Part shown: piece after piece, positions 1 through 8,480 of the stretch
How the letters are laid out: the number at the start of each line of letters is the position of its first letter
How positions within the stretch are numbered: position 1 is the first letter of the stretch
Source: Burkholderiaceae bacterium DAT-1
Lineage (GTDB): Bacteria > Pseudomonadota > Gammaproteobacteria > Burkholderiales > Chitinimonadaceae
Direction: 5' to 3'
NCBI GenBank assembly: GCA_019084025.1
Contig: JAHRBI010000003.1
Span: forward strand, 310,001-374,000
Length of the DNA: 64,000 bases
Notes under the pieces: generated by a model
The model's database searches: none
What the model was told of the DNA's origin: nothing
The model's input: the letters and a program-made list of their open reading frames with translations, nothing else
Position numbers and translations under genes: made by a program

Positions 1-14
1 TCAGGATTGATCTC

Positions 15-2678
15 ATGCGCATCGCCCAACCTTTACTTCATTTGAGCGCACTTGCTGTAGCAACAGTCTTTTCAGGCGTGCAGGCAGAGGTTGTGTCTCC
101 CCGTCCATTCTCATTTGCTGATACGCCCGGTCGATTACCCAAAGACATTGTTCCGCTGGACTACACTGTTTCGATCAAACCCGATGTGACACAGAAGCTC
201 ATTGAAGGGCAGGAAACCATCCAGCTGAAGGTGCTCAAACCCACACGCACCATACAATTCAATTCGCTGAACCAGACATTATCCGACGTATTGATTGATG
301 GTCAGCCCGTTCAACGCGTTGAATCGAACAATGAACAGCAACTCACTACACTGACACTGAATGCGCCTCTCAAGCCGGGTAAGCATGTACTGCGCTTTAA
401 CTACCGGGGCAAGATTGAAAGCGGGCCATTTGGACTGTACGCACAATCCTTTGTAAAGCCGGATGGCCAAAAAGATGTGCTGCTTTCGACGCAGTTCCAG
501 GCAACAGATGCGCGGCGCATGTTTCCCTGCTGGGATGAACCGGTGTTTCGCGCGACATTCAAGCTGACCACTACGCTGCCCGGTGACTGGGCTGCCATTT
601 CTAACATGCCGGTGCTCAATCGCAAGGTGCAAGGTGATCTCGCCACGATTGAATTCGCCCGTTCCCCCAAGATGTCGTCATATCTGCTGGAACTCAGTGC
701 AGGGAATTTTGCCCGCATCCAGACAAAAGCAGAGAACGTCGACATTGGGATCTGGGCGATCAAGGGTCAAGAACAGCAGGGTGAAACCGCGCTGGCCAAT
801 GCAAAGACCATTCTGGCCGATTATAACCACTTCTTTGGCCTGCCCTATCCCCTGCCCAAGCTCGACTCTATCGCCATCCCGGGCGGGATCAGTGGTGCGA
901 TGGAAAACTGGGGCGCCATCACCTACAACGATCAATCCTTACTGGTACAGGACGGCAGCACACTGAATGCCCAGCAACGCGTTTTCTCCATTCAGGCACA
1001 TGAAATTGCACATCAATGGTTCGGCAATCTGGTCACGATGAACTGGTGGGATGGTTTATGGCTGAATGAAAGCTTTGCTTCGTGGCTGGCGGCCAAGGAA
1101 ACCGATTCACGCCATCCGGAGTGGCATTGGTGGGAAACCGCAGATGCGGACAAGGAATCTGCCATGACCGCCGATGCGCAACTGACATCGCATCCCATCC
1201 AGCAGCATGTCACCAATGAATTGGAAGCTGCCAGCGCCTTTGATATGGACATTACATATAGCAAAGGTCAGTCGGTATTACGTATGGTAGAGGGCTGGCT
1301 GGGAGAAGATGCCTTCCGCCAAGGAATCCAGCAGTATATGAAGGCACGTCAGTATTCGAATGCCACCAGTGCAGATCTCTGGCAGGCATTAGGCAAGGCC
1401 AGCAAGCGCGATGTTGCTTCCGTTGCCGCCAGCTGGACGGAACAGGCGGGCTTTCCGCTGGTTTCCGTCAGCGCGCGTTGCGATGCACAGGGCAAACGCA
1501 CGATTACCCTGAATCAGTCCCGCTTCCTCCTCAGCGGCGAAGAGACGAACAAGACAACTTGGCAAGTCCCTCTGCAAATTCGCTCCGGAATCGGACAAAC
1601 ACCAACGACGGTGCTGCTGAATAAGGCAAATCAGACACTGTCAGCAGGCCAGTGTGCAGATCCACTCAGCATCAACGCCAACGTGACCGGTTATTATCGT
1701 GTGCAATACGATGACGAAACCCTGGCAAGGAATACCGCCGCCTTTCGCCATTTGAGCAGCGGTGACCAGATTGCCCTGTTCGATGACCAGTGGGCACTCG
1801 CGGCCACAGGTCGTCGCCCGCTATCGGATTACCTCGCCTTAGTCGGCGCCATGGGTGATACCCCTAATCTCCGCGCCTGGCAGCAGATTGCCAGCTCGCT
1901 GGATACCATCGAACAGTCTCAACGCGGCAAGGTCAATCATGCCGCATTCATGGCACATGCCCGTCAACTCCTGCAGCCGATCTCTGATCGGCTGGGCTGG
2001 AGCGCAGGCAAAAATGAACCGCTTAGTTTGCAGAAGTTACGGCGTCGCTTGTTGAGTTTACGAGGGCAATGGGGTGATGAGGCCGTTGTTTCTGAAGCGC
2101 GTTCCCGCTTCGAACACTTCCTGAGTGACGCCAAAGCATTTTCGACAGATGAGCGCAGTGTATTCGTGAATATCGTCGCCTCTCACGCAGACGCAGAAAC
2201 ATTTACACGCCTGCATGAGCTGGCCAAGCAAGCACGTACCGATGCGGAGCGCCGACATTACTATATCGCCATGGCTCAGGTGCGAGATCCCGCACTTGCT
2301 GCCAGAGTAGGCGACATCATGTTGTCCGATGATATTCCAGTACACCTCGAATCGCTGCGCCTGCAACTGCTCACGGTGCTCTCCGCCCAGCACCCCATGC
2401 TGGGCTGGACGCTCTTTTCCGCGCACAGCAAGCGCTTACTGAAATCGCAAGAACAATACGCATCACTTTACCTTGCACAATACTGTGTCCCCATGTTTTA
2501 CCAAGCCATGCCGCTTGAGACACTGGAACAATGGGTACGCGATCAAATTCCGGCAACGCTGCACAGCAATCTGGCGCGCTCGATGGAATCGGCACGCTTC
2601 AAACTTAAACAGCAGCAGACCCTGGTCAGTGGCGTAGACACTATGCTGTCATCCACTCATTCAGCATCAGCAATTTAA
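15..2678 (+). CDS. Exported M1-family zinc aminopeptidase
   Basis: This 887-residue metallopeptidase should remove N-terminal amino acids from peptides in the periplasm or outside the cell. Residues 1-24 form a signal peptide ending VQA. The substrate-anchoring GAMEN motif is at residues 294-298. The zinc site HEIAH is at 329-333, with the third ligand Glu352 in WLNESF, so all catalytic elements of the family are present. The C-terminal 400 residues match the helical ERAP1-like domain by position and character. The family's well-known E. coli member PepN is cytoplasmic, so the leader sets this one apart. An AGGA ribosome site lies 8 bases before the ATG. A strong terminator follows, so it is probably transcribed alone. 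The exact substrate preference cannot be read from the sequence. Confidence 0.95.
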   Translation: MRIAQPLLHLSALAVATVFSGVQAEVVSPRPFSFADTPGRLPKDIVPLDYTVSIKPDVTQKLIEGQETIQLKVLKPTRTIQFNSLNQTLSDVLIDGQPVQRVESNNEQQLTTLTLNAPLKPGKHVLRFNYRGKIESGPFGLYAQSFVKPDGQKDVLLSTQFQATDARRMFPCWDEPVFRATFKLTTTLPGDWAAISNMPVLNRKVQGDLATIEFARSPKMSSYLLELSAGNFARIQTKAENVDIGIWAIKGQEQQGETALANAKTILADYNHFFGLPYPLPKLDSIAIPGGISGAMENWGAITYNDQSLLVQDGSTLNAQQRVFSIQAHEIAHQWFGNLVTMNWWDGLWLNESFASWLAAKETDSRHPEWHWWETADADKESAMTADAQLTSHPIQQHVTNELEAASAFDMDITYSKGQSVLRMVEGWLGEDAFRQGIQQYMKARQYSNATSADLWQALGKASKRDVASVAASWTEQAGFPLVSVSARCDAQGKRTITLNQSRFLLSGEETNKTTWQVPLQIRSGIGQTPTTVLLNKANQTLSAGQCADPLSINANVTGYYRVQYDDETLARNTAAFRHLSSGDQIALFDDQWALAATGRRPLSDYLALVGAMGDTPNLRAWQQIASSLDTIEQSQRGKVNHAAFMAHARQLLQPISDRLGWSAGKNEPLSLQKLRRRLLSLRGQWGDEAVVSEARSRFEHFLSDAKAFSTDERSVFVNIVASHADAETFTRLHELAKQARTDAERRHYYIAMAQVRDPALAARVGDIMLSDDIPVHLESLRLQLLTVLSAQHPMLGWTLFSAHSKRLLKSQEQYASLYLAQYCVPMFYQAMPLETLEQWVRDQIPATLHSNLARSMESARFKLKQQQTLVSGVDTMLSSTHSASAI

Positions 2679-2697
2679 CGGTCGATACCCAAGTAGC

Positions 2698-2730
2698 AAG
2701 GCACCCGAAAGGGTGCCTTTTTATTTTTCT
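2698..2730 (+). terminator. Rho-independent terminator after the M1 peptidase
   Basis: A nine-base-pair stem (AAGGCACCC/GGGTGCCTT) with a GAAA-type loop is followed by TTTTTATTTTT. It lies 19 bases after the peptidase stop codon. Confidence 0.9.
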
Positions 2731-2775
2731 TGGCCATACTATCTATACTCAACTGATCGCTGACGAGTGATCTGC

Positions 2776-3612
2776 ATGCGCACCCTCGCCCTCATTCTGC
2801 ATACCCAGCAACTCATCGTATTGGCATGCCTGCTGGCCTGCCTGAGCACCAGCGTTCAGGCTGCATGCACGCGTGCGTATCAACCGGTCATGATGCCACT
2901 TGGTCTAGCAATGATCGACAATGGCACCGATCAACTCAGTGGCTTCATGCCGGATATTTACAGAGAACTCGCGCAACGCAGTGGGTGTTCGCTGAAGGTG
3001 ATATCCCAACCCTCAGGACGGATGCTGGCCATCAAAGCGCATAACCCGCTCATTGGCCCTACGTTTGTTACGCCTACCCCCAAAGGACAGAAGCTCATCT
3101 ACATTCCCTTTATGCATGACGTCATGCAATTGGTGGTACACAAGGATCGTGCAGACCATTTCAATCTACACTCCTTTATCAGCAACGGGGGCATCATCGG
3201 CGTACTGCGCGGTGCCAATTACGGCAAATGGGGTTCTCAGTTTCTGGCAACGCTGTCTCCCGCTCACAAAGAGCAGATTAATTCGATCGACAGCATCTAC
3301 CGCATGCTGGAGGCAAATCGCATCCATGCTACGTTTGCGAACACCTATGTCTTTTACTTCCAGCGCCGCCAGATGGCTCATCCCGAGCATTACACGCTGG
3401 TCACCATCCCTGAAGAAGCAGACACGGTCTATTCTTTACGATTCAATCTGGATGTCATTGCGCCTGAAGATGCAGACCTTTTGATGCGAACCTTCGAGTC
3501 CATGCGTGATGAAGGCCGGGTCTGCGCCATCATGGAGCACTATTTCGAGCGCCCCGTTGCACAGAAAATGTGCAGCGGCATGGAACATGGGAAACGGGTC
3601 ATCGTGGAGTAA
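2776..3612 (+). CDS. Periplasmic solute-binding protein, amino-acid-type (family 3)
   Basis: This 278-residue exported protein has a hydrophobic leader ending at about VQA. The mature part resembles the bilobed family-3 binding proteins of ABC uptake systems (for example the segment GFMPDIYRELAQRSGC, followed by a second lobe). No permease or ATPase gene is adjacent, so it may be an orphan that works with a distant transporter, or it may have a sensing role as in some betaproteobacteria. A GTG codon at 2767 would add three residues; ATG 2776 is preferred because it starts directly with the charged n-region MR. No strong ribosome site is seen for either start. The ligand is unknown. Confidence 0.75.
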   Translation: MRTLALILHTQQLIVLACLLACLSTSVQAACTRAYQPVMMPLGLAMIDNGTDQLSGFMPDIYRELAQRSGCSLKVISQPSGRMLAIKAHNPLIGPTFVTPTPKGQKLIYIPFMHDVMQLVVHKDRADHFNLHSFISNGGIIGVLRGANYGKWGSQFLATLSPAHKEQINSIDSIYRMLEANRIHATFANTYVFYFQRRQMAHPEHYTLVTIPEEADTVYSLRFNLDVIAPEDADLLMRTFESMRDEGRVCAIMEHYFERPVAQKMCSGMEHGKRVIVE

Positions 3613-3650
3613 GGTCAAGGGTTGACTTCCATGCGACCGAAGACAAAACA

Positions 3651-3684
3651 AAAAACCCGCAAGCTCATCGCTTTGCGGGTTTTT
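3651..3684 (-). terminator. Terminator of the initiator tRNA gene (bidirectional)
   Basis: A hairpin AAACCCGCAAAG...CTTGCGGGTTT is flanked by A and T runs on both sides. It can therefore end transcription of the tRNA (minus strand) and of the binding-protein gene (plus strand). Confidence 0.85.
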
Positions 3685-3718
3685 GCTGCACTTCTGACAT
3701 CATCAGAACGCGTATAAC

Positions 3719-3794
3719 TGGTTGCGGGAACAGGACTCGAACCTGTGACCTTCGGGTTATGAGCCCGACGAGCTGCCAACTGCTCCATCCCGCG
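3719..3794 (-). tRNA. Initiator tRNA-fMet (anticodon CAT)
   Basis: The minus strand folds into a 76-base tRNA with an encoded CCA end. It shows the hallmarks of the initiator: an unpaired C1-A72 at the acceptor end, three consecutive G:C pairs (GGG/CCC) in the anticodon stem around CTCATAA, and the GGTTCGAGTCC T-loop. A strong promoter lies immediately upstream and a terminator downstream, so it is a single-gene unit. Confidence 0.97.
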
Positions 3795-3806
3795 TCTGAG
3801 ACAAAC

Positions 3807-3835
3807 ATTATGCCGCTTATTTCTGTTGGCGTCAA
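3807..3835 (-). promoter_or_regulatory. Sigma-70 promoter for tRNA-fMet
   Basis: On the minus strand, TTGACG (3830-3835) and CATAAT (3807-3812) are separated by exactly 17 bases and lie 12 bases before the mature tRNA 5' end. Each box differs from consensus at one position. Confidence 0.85.
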
Positions 3836-3874
3836 CCTTTTATTGCTAATTTTTTTCAAGCGGCCTTCGCAAGA

Positions 3875-4126
3875 TCAGCGCCAGGGGTTGGCAACCTCGT
3901 CAATTGGCGCGGGTTCCAGGGCAATTGGCAGGTCATGCCGGGCAGACAAATCATTCACCACTGCGTCGATGAGCACCTTGAGCTGACGCGCCTGATCAAG
4001 GCCGATTTGATCGGCAGTCAGATCAAGACTGCCATACAGACTCAGTCGATCGAGTCGATTTTCAACCGTCAGTTCGCCAATCTGCAAGGAGGTAGATTCA
4101 TCGGCAAATGGGATCAAATCGGGCAT
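3875..4126 (-). CDS. Small conserved-looking protein of unknown function (83 aa)
   Basis: I do not recognise a named family. The protein is acidic to neutral and soluble, with no leader or membrane segment. Its body (RLDRLSLYGSLDLTADQ, then a helical stretch through LKVLIDAVVNDL) looks like a compact alpha/beta protein. Two start codons are possible, at 4132 and 4126. GAGGAG sits only 2 bases from the first but 8 bases from the second, so 4126 is chosen. It lies 12 bases downstream of the endonuclease gene on the same strand and is probably co-transcribed with it. Nothing in the sequence shows whether it acts with the nuclease. Confidence 0.75.
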   Translation of the reverse strand: MPDLIPFADESTSLQIGELTVENRLDRLSLYGSLDLTADQIGLDQARQLKVLIDAVVNDLSARHDLPIALEPAPIDEVANPWR

Positions 4127-4138
4127 GTTCATTTCTCC

Positions 4139-4990
4139 TCACAGCGCATCGCGTAGCGCACGCAACCAGCGTAGCAGCTGCGCGTACCAATCGTCATCTT
4201 CGCGCTTGGGTAACTGCATCCGCGGTGAGCTTCGTTTGCCATCCGGCTCCGGCAGCATGCCAGCTGTGCTGCGCTGAGCAGCGGACAAACCCGGAAACGC
4301 GCGGATACCGCTGAGCGCCTCAAGCTGGTCGAGGCTTTTGACTTCAACCTCGCGACCCGGTGCATTGTTGACGATCCAGGCACCGGTGACGCCCGTTGCC
4401 GGTACATGCACTGCCTTGAAAAACTTCACCGGCACCAGCACACGCCCATTGAGACGCTTGAGGCGCTCCCCCTCGAAAATCGGGCCACTCACCACGTAGA
4501 CCTCGCCCTTCTGCAATGCCAGTTCACGCGTTTGTGATTCCAGCGCCTCCCAGATTCCACGATTATTGGCCGGATGCTGAGGGGCCATATTGGCCATGGA
4601 AAAGCTCTCGTGCTGCGACGCCAGCGTGGAAAAGTCACCGGCCGGTGCCATATGCCCACGGTCAAATCCGCTACGACTGTAATCGGCCAGCGTGGATCGA
4701 TCCGCCTCGGGCAGGCGGGATTCTTCATGAAACGCATTATTACGCTTGATCCGTTGCGCACCCTGAATCTGGGCGCGGGTCAGATGCTCGCCTACCCACA
4801 CAGGTGTACGTGTCAAGCCGGAATACAGCAGCGCATACTCCTGAAAACACAAAGCCGTGGTGCGAACCTGCATAGCTTTGACTTGCAACTGCGGCATATG
4901 TTGGGCAACAAACAGATGTTCGCAGCCAGCATGGAGGGTGAGCGGGATGTAGAGCAACGCAACAAAGGGCATTCGTACAATCAGTTTCAT
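4139..4990 (-). CDS. Exported DNA/RNA non-specific endonuclease
   Basis: This 283-residue protein belongs to the His-Me-finger endonucleases of the NucA/EndA type, which cut DNA and RNA without sequence preference using one metal ion. The signature DRGHMAPAGD supplies the catalytic histidine, and a downstream SMANMAPQHPANNRGIW segment supplies the metal-binding asparagine. The leader MKLIVRMPFVALLYIPLTLHA is a signal peptide, so it acts outside the cytoplasm. Likely roles are nutrient scavenging or destruction of extracellular DNA. The C-terminal 50 residues after the catalytic domain are polar and charged. It diverges from the MazG-like gene at 5064. Confidence 0.9.
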   Translation of the reverse strand: MKLIVRMPFVALLYIPLTLHAGCEHLFVAQHMPQLQVKAMQVRTTALCFQEYALLYSGLTRTPVWVGEHLTRAQIQGAQRIKRNNAFHEESRLPEADRSTLADYSRSGFDRGHMAPAGDFSTLASQHESFSMANMAPQHPANNRGIWEALESQTRELALQKGEVYVVSGPIFEGERLKRLNGRVLVPVKFFKAVHVPATGVTGAWIVNNAPGREVEVKSLDQLEALSGIRAFPGLSAAQRSTAGMLPEPDGKRSSPRMQLPKREDDDWYAQLLRWLRALRDAL

Positions 4991-5063
4991 GACAAGCGCT
5001 GATCAATGCGGGGCTGGCACTGTATCATTGTTTGATCTCCCCCAGCTTATCTCCCCGGACACA

Positions 5064-5432
5064 ATGAAACTTTCCTCATCCGATTTGCAAGCACTGCGTG
5101 ACATGATTCGCGAATTCGTCAACGAACGCGACTGGAACCAGTTTCATACGCCTAAAAATCTAGCCTCCGCACTGAGCGTAGAAGCAGCAGAACTGCTGGA
5201 AATTTTCCAGTGGCTGCCGACAGGTAAACCTGAAGAGCTCTCACCCGAGCAGCACGAAGCCGCGCGACATGAACTGGCCGATGTACTGGTCTATCTGATT
5301 CGTCTGGCAGATACCTTGGATGTCGATCTCAATCAGGCCGTGCATGACAAGATGGTGCTCAACCGTGCCAAATATCCTGCCGAAAAAGTGCGCGGGAGCG
5401 CGCGAAAATACACCGATTACCCAGCAGACTAA
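5064..5432 (+). CDS. MazG-like nucleotide pyrophosphohydrolase
   Basis: This 122-residue single-domain all-alpha NTP pyrophosphatase resembles the dCTPase/RS21-C6 group. Such enzymes hydrolyse (often modified) dNTPs to monophosphates and pyrophosphate. The metal-binding pattern is visible as EAAELLEIFQW (ExxE) followed by HELADVLVYLIRLAD (ExxD). The basic C-terminus with YPAEKVRGSARKYTDY is typical. The frame is open further upstream to 4989, but ATG 5064 starts directly at the family's N-terminus, and the extra 25 residues look non-coding. No clear ribosome site is visible. The exact nucleotide substrate is not predictable. Confidence 0.9.
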   Translation: MKLSSSDLQALRDMIREFVNERDWNQFHTPKNLASALSVEAAELLEIFQWLPTGKPEELSPEQHEAARHELADVLVYLIRLADTLDVDLNQAVHDKMVLNRAKYPAEKVRGSARKYTDYPAD

Positions 5433-5442
5433 GGGTCATACA

Positions 5443-5471
5443 AAGCCCTGAATCGTCTCCTATAGTGAATC
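5443..5471 (+). promoter_or_regulatory. Promoter-like element shared with the second chemoreceptor gene
   Basis: AAGCC-N10-TCCTATAGTGAATC occurs here, 48 bases before the Cache-protein start. The same arrangement, with identical bases at both conserved parts, occurs at 16221-16249 before the second chemoreceptor. TATAGT resembles a -10 box. No good -35 box is present here, so an alternative sigma factor or an activator site is possible. Confidence 0.5.
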
Positions 5472-5518
5472 AGGTCGCGCCGACACGCGTTGTCTCTGTT
5501 CCTGAGGAGGATCCCCCA

Positions 5519-5971
5519 ATGAATCACTTGTCCCGTTGTGTGCTGTCCCTGTTATGCATGGTGTCCGTTCAGGTCATGGCGGAAGACCGTGGCACCAAGC
5601 AGGAGGCCGAAGCCATGGTAAAGAAGGCGGTTGCCTATCTAAAGCAGCATGGCGCGGCTAAAGCCATCAGTGAGATCACCACGCCTTCACAAACCTTTGT
5701 GAGCAAAGACATCTATGTGGTGGCCTATGACACCACAGGAAAATGCGTGGCGCACGGTCTGAATGACAAGCTGGTGGGTAAAGACCTGATCGGTCTGAAA
5801 GATCCGGATGGCACCTTCTTTGTGAAGGAACGCGTGGAAATGGCCAAGACCAAAGACAATTTCTGGCAAGAATACAAGTTCACCGATCCGCTCACCAAAA
5901 AAATCCATCCCAAAACCGCTTTCTGTGAAAAGACAGGCGATTTGATTGTGTGTGCGGGCGTATACAAATAA
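5519..5971 (+). CDS. Periplasmic single-Cache-domain protein
   Basis: The gene encodes a 150-residue exported protein with a signal peptide ending VMA. The rest is one small-molecule-binding single Cache (sCache_2-like) domain: an N-terminal helix KQEAEAMVKKAVAYLKQHG, then the strand motif DIYVVAYDTTGKCVAHG, GKDLIGLKDPDGTFFVKE, and a C-terminal VCAGVYK. Such domains usually form the extracellular sensor of chemoreceptors or kinases; here it is free-standing. A strong GAGGAGG site 8 bases before ATG 5519 fixes the start. A chemoreceptor gene begins 89 bases later on the same strand, which suggests that this protein presents a ligand to that receptor or senses alongside it. Confidence 0.85.
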   Translation: MNHLSRCVLSLLCMVSVQVMAEDRGTKQEAEAMVKKAVAYLKQHGAAKAISEITTPSQTFVSKDIYVVAYDTTGKCVAHGLNDKLVGKDLIGLKDPDGTFFVKERVEMAKTKDNFWQEYKFTDPLTKKIHPKTAFCEKTGDLIVCAGVYK

Positions 5972-6060
5972 TCGCGATGTAATACGGGTAATGGCCTCCA
6001 GCAACGAGGCCAGCCCCTAGACTGGAAATCAGATTCCGGCGGACTCGCGAGGAGGAAATC

Positions 6061-7695
6061 GTGTTTGCCACGCTGTCCATACGCTTCAAGATTTTGCTGC
6101 CTGCCTTACTCGCAGCACTGATGCTACTTGGCATTGGTCTGTTCGGCTCGATTGGATTATCCCGTCAAGCCAGCGCGCTGAGTAATATGTTCGCAACTGA
6201 CTTTGTGCAATACGATGCGCTGAATGGCTTCGCCCTCGATCTCTACACCACACGCACCAATCTGTATCAGCTGATGTCCATGGTACAGAACAATGCGGAT
6301 AGCAGTCGTGTAGAGAAAATCGGTAAGGATCAGCTACAGCGTCTTGCAACCTCCATGGCTGCCATTCTCAAGCTGGAGAAGGAAGGCGACTGGGAGACAG
6401 ATGAGCGAGGTTTGCTGCAAAAGATAGAAAAAGGCGTGGGTGCCTACCGTAAGGATGTGACCGATGCGGTCGATATGCTTTCGGTCGATGCCAATATGGC
6501 CACCATGATGCTGGAATCAGCTGACGGCAAATTCAGTACAACCGTTCAGCAGATTGACCAGCTTGTAGACGGTGGCCGACATGATATGCAGTTTGTGGGA
6601 ATCAGCATTCAACAGGATGCCAATCAGTTCAAGCTGATGTTCTGGGCCGTAGCCGGTATTGCCTTTGTCGCTGCCATTACCGGTGCCGCGTGGATGGGCA
6701 GACGACTGGCAGGACAGCTTGGGCATCTGATTCGGCATATTTTGCGCCAAGCCAATGGGGATCTGTCCACGCCCGTCCCCCGTTTCAATCACGATGAAAT
6801 CGGTGAGGCAGAGGTGGCACTGGAAACCCTGCGCGAAAACGTCTGTACCCTGATCCGCAATATCCAGACTCAGGCACAGCATGTATCGTCCAGTGCGCAT
6901 AGCCTCAAACAAGGCAGCGAAGAAAACCTGCAGGCGGCAGATGCACTGTCACATGCCACCGAGGGGACAGCCAGCTCTATCTCGCAGATCGTCAATAGCA
7001 TCAGTCACGTCAGCGAGATCAGCAATCAGGCGGAAACGGCCTTCCTGACCACTTACAAGCAGATGGAACGCTCGCGGGCGTTGGCGGAGGAAGCCTCGCG
7101 CGTCGCCAACGAAGTGGAAGCATCTATCCGGATTCACGCCGATATCAGCGCCGGCCTCAAACACAAGACTGACGAAATCGGGTCGATTGTGCTGGTGATT
7201 CGCGAAATTGCCGATCAAACCAATTTGCTGGCGTTGAACGCCGCCATTGAAGCTGCACGGGCGGGCGAACAGGGGCGCGGCTTTGCCGTTGTGGCGGATG
7301 AAGTTCGCAAACTGGCGGAACGTACCGCACAGGCCACCCTGAAGGTCGGCACGCTGATTACCGCCATTACAAGCCAGAGTAATGAATCACATCACGCCAT
7401 GCTCAACAGTACAGAAGCGGTGGCGCGCAGCCAGGAAAAAGGCCGCGAGATCGAGGCCATCATTTCCTCGGTACAGCAAGACGCCCTGAGCACCCTCAAG
7501 CAACTGGAAGTGCTGAGTGGCGATATCCGCGAGCAGAATCATGCGATTCAGCAGATTTCCGGTAACGTCGATGTGTTTCAGCGGGAAATCACCCATGCGC
7601 GCAACATTGCGTGCCGTACCGCCTCTGAAGCGCAGGAACTGGACCACGGCATTCGTCCACTTGAAACCGCCATTTCACAATTTCAGGTGCAATAA
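6061..7695 (+). CDS. Methyl-accepting chemotaxis protein (4-helix-bundle type sensor)
   Basis: This 544-residue transmembrane chemoreceptor controls the CheA kinase. Membrane segment 1 is about residues 10-32. A periplasmic region of about 155 residues, probably a helical bundle, follows. Membrane segment 2 is about 193-213, then a HAMP domain and a long cytoplasmic coiled coil. The invariant hairpin tip [21 protein letters not shown] begins near residue 382. No C-terminal pentapeptide for CheR docking is seen. Translation starts at GTG 6061, preceded by GAGGAGGAAATC. The preceding single-Cache gene is probably in the same unit, although a small hairpin without a T-run (5993-6011) lies between them. 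Confidence 0.93.
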   Translation: MFATLSIRFKILLPALLAALMLLGIGLFGSIGLSRQASALSNMFATDFVQYDALNGFALDLYTTRTNLYQLMSMVQNNADSSRVEKIGKDQLQRLATSMAAILKLEKEGDWETDERGLLQKIEKGVGAYRKDVTDAVDMLSVDANMATMMLESADGKFSTTVQQIDQLVDGGRHDMQFVGISIQQDANQFKLMFWAVAGIAFVAAITGAAWMGRRLAGQLGHLIRHILRQANGDLSTPVPRFNHDEIGEAEVALETLRENVCTLIRNIQTQAQHVSSSAHSLKQGSEENLQAADALSHATEGTASSISQIVNSISHVSEISNQAETAFLTTYKQMERSRALAEEASRVANEVEASIRIHADISAGLKHKTDEIGSIVLVIREIADQTNLLALNAAIEAARAGEQGRGFAVVADEVRKLAERTAQATLKVGTLITAITSQSNESHHAMLNSTEAVARSQEKGREIEAIISSVQQDALSTLKQLEVLSGDIREQNHAIQQISGNVDVFQREITHARNIACRTASEAQELDHGIRPLETAISQFQVQ

Positions 7696-7743
7696 GGTGT
7701 GTATCGGGCATACTGAAGCCATATACGTTTGACTATTTTCACC

Positions 7744-8415
7744 ATGAACTACGACAACCTGATTGAATTCGTCAAAAGCATTTTGCTGGTAGTTTCGGCG
7801 CTGGTGCCCATTATCAACCCGCCCGGCGGCGCGCCTATTTTTCTGGCGATGACCGATGGCTGCTCGGAAAAACAGCGCATTGCACTTGCCAAGCGCATTG
7901 CCATCAATGGCTTTGTGATGCTGATTGGTGCGATGTTTATTGGCGGTTATGTATTGAAGTTTTTCGGTATTTCGCTGCCGGTGGTGCGTATTGCCGGGGG
8001 CATGATTGTGGCGGCCGCTGGCTGGAAACTGCTGGATGCAGATGATCATTCGCTTGACCAGAACGTGCAACGTCCCAGTGCCAGCACCTTTATTCGCCGC
8101 GCCTTCTATCCCCTGACATTTCCGCTCACCATCGGGCCGGGTTCGATTTCAGTGGCGATTACGCTGGGTGCAGCGCTGCACACCAAGCGCGGCAATAATC
8201 TGCTGAATATCACCGGCGGCGTGCTCGGTACCATTCTGGTGATCGGAATTCTGTATCTGGCCTATCGATATGCGCCCAAGCTAACCAAATTGCTGGGTGA
8301 AACCGGCACGACGGTATTCCTGCGCCTGTCGGCGTTTATCCTGCTGTGTATTGGCGTGCAGATCTTCTGGAATGGCGCCAGTGAATTGCTGCGCAGTGTG
8401 GCGGAAGGGGTGTAG
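7744..8415 (+). CDS. MarC/UPF0056 family inner-membrane protein
   Basis: This 223-residue protein has about six predicted membrane helices. It carries the family's characteristic first-helix motif VPIINPPGGAPIFLAMT and the internal repeat-like segment PLTFPLTIGPGSISVAI. The biochemical role of MarC proteins is unresolved; despite the name, no link to multiple antibiotic resistance is established. Five extra residues (from 7729) are possible, but ATG 7744 (MNYDNLIEF) fits the usual start. It is followed by a bidirectional terminator shared with the convergent efflux operon. Confidence 0.9.
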   Translation: MNYDNLIEFVKSILLVVSALVPIINPPGGAPIFLAMTDGCSEKQRIALAKRIAINGFVMLIGAMFIGGYVLKFFGISLPVVRIAGGMIVAAAGWKLLDADDHSLDQNVQRPSASTFIRRAFYPLTFPLTIGPGSISVAITLGAALHTKRGNNLLNITGGVLGTILVIGILYLAYRYAPKLTKLLGETGTTVFLRLSAFILLCIGVQIFWNGASELLRSVAEGV

Positions 8416-8434
8416 TCCTCGCCCGCTGTGCATC

Positions 8435-8466
8435 AAAAAAACGGCCGGTACACCGGCCGTTTTTCA
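8435..8466. terminator. Bidirectional terminator between marC-like and RND genes
   Basis: The stem ACGGCCGGT/ACCGGCCGT is flanked by AAAAAAA on the left and TTTTT on the right. It can act for both convergent genes. Confidence 0.9.
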
Positions 8467-8480
8467 TGTCAGTGCATCGT

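Noticed and set aside
4989-5063. N-terminal extension of the MazG-like protein
   Set aside because: The extra 25 codons lack family similarity and overlap the divergent nuclease start; ATG 5064 begins at the known domain boundary.
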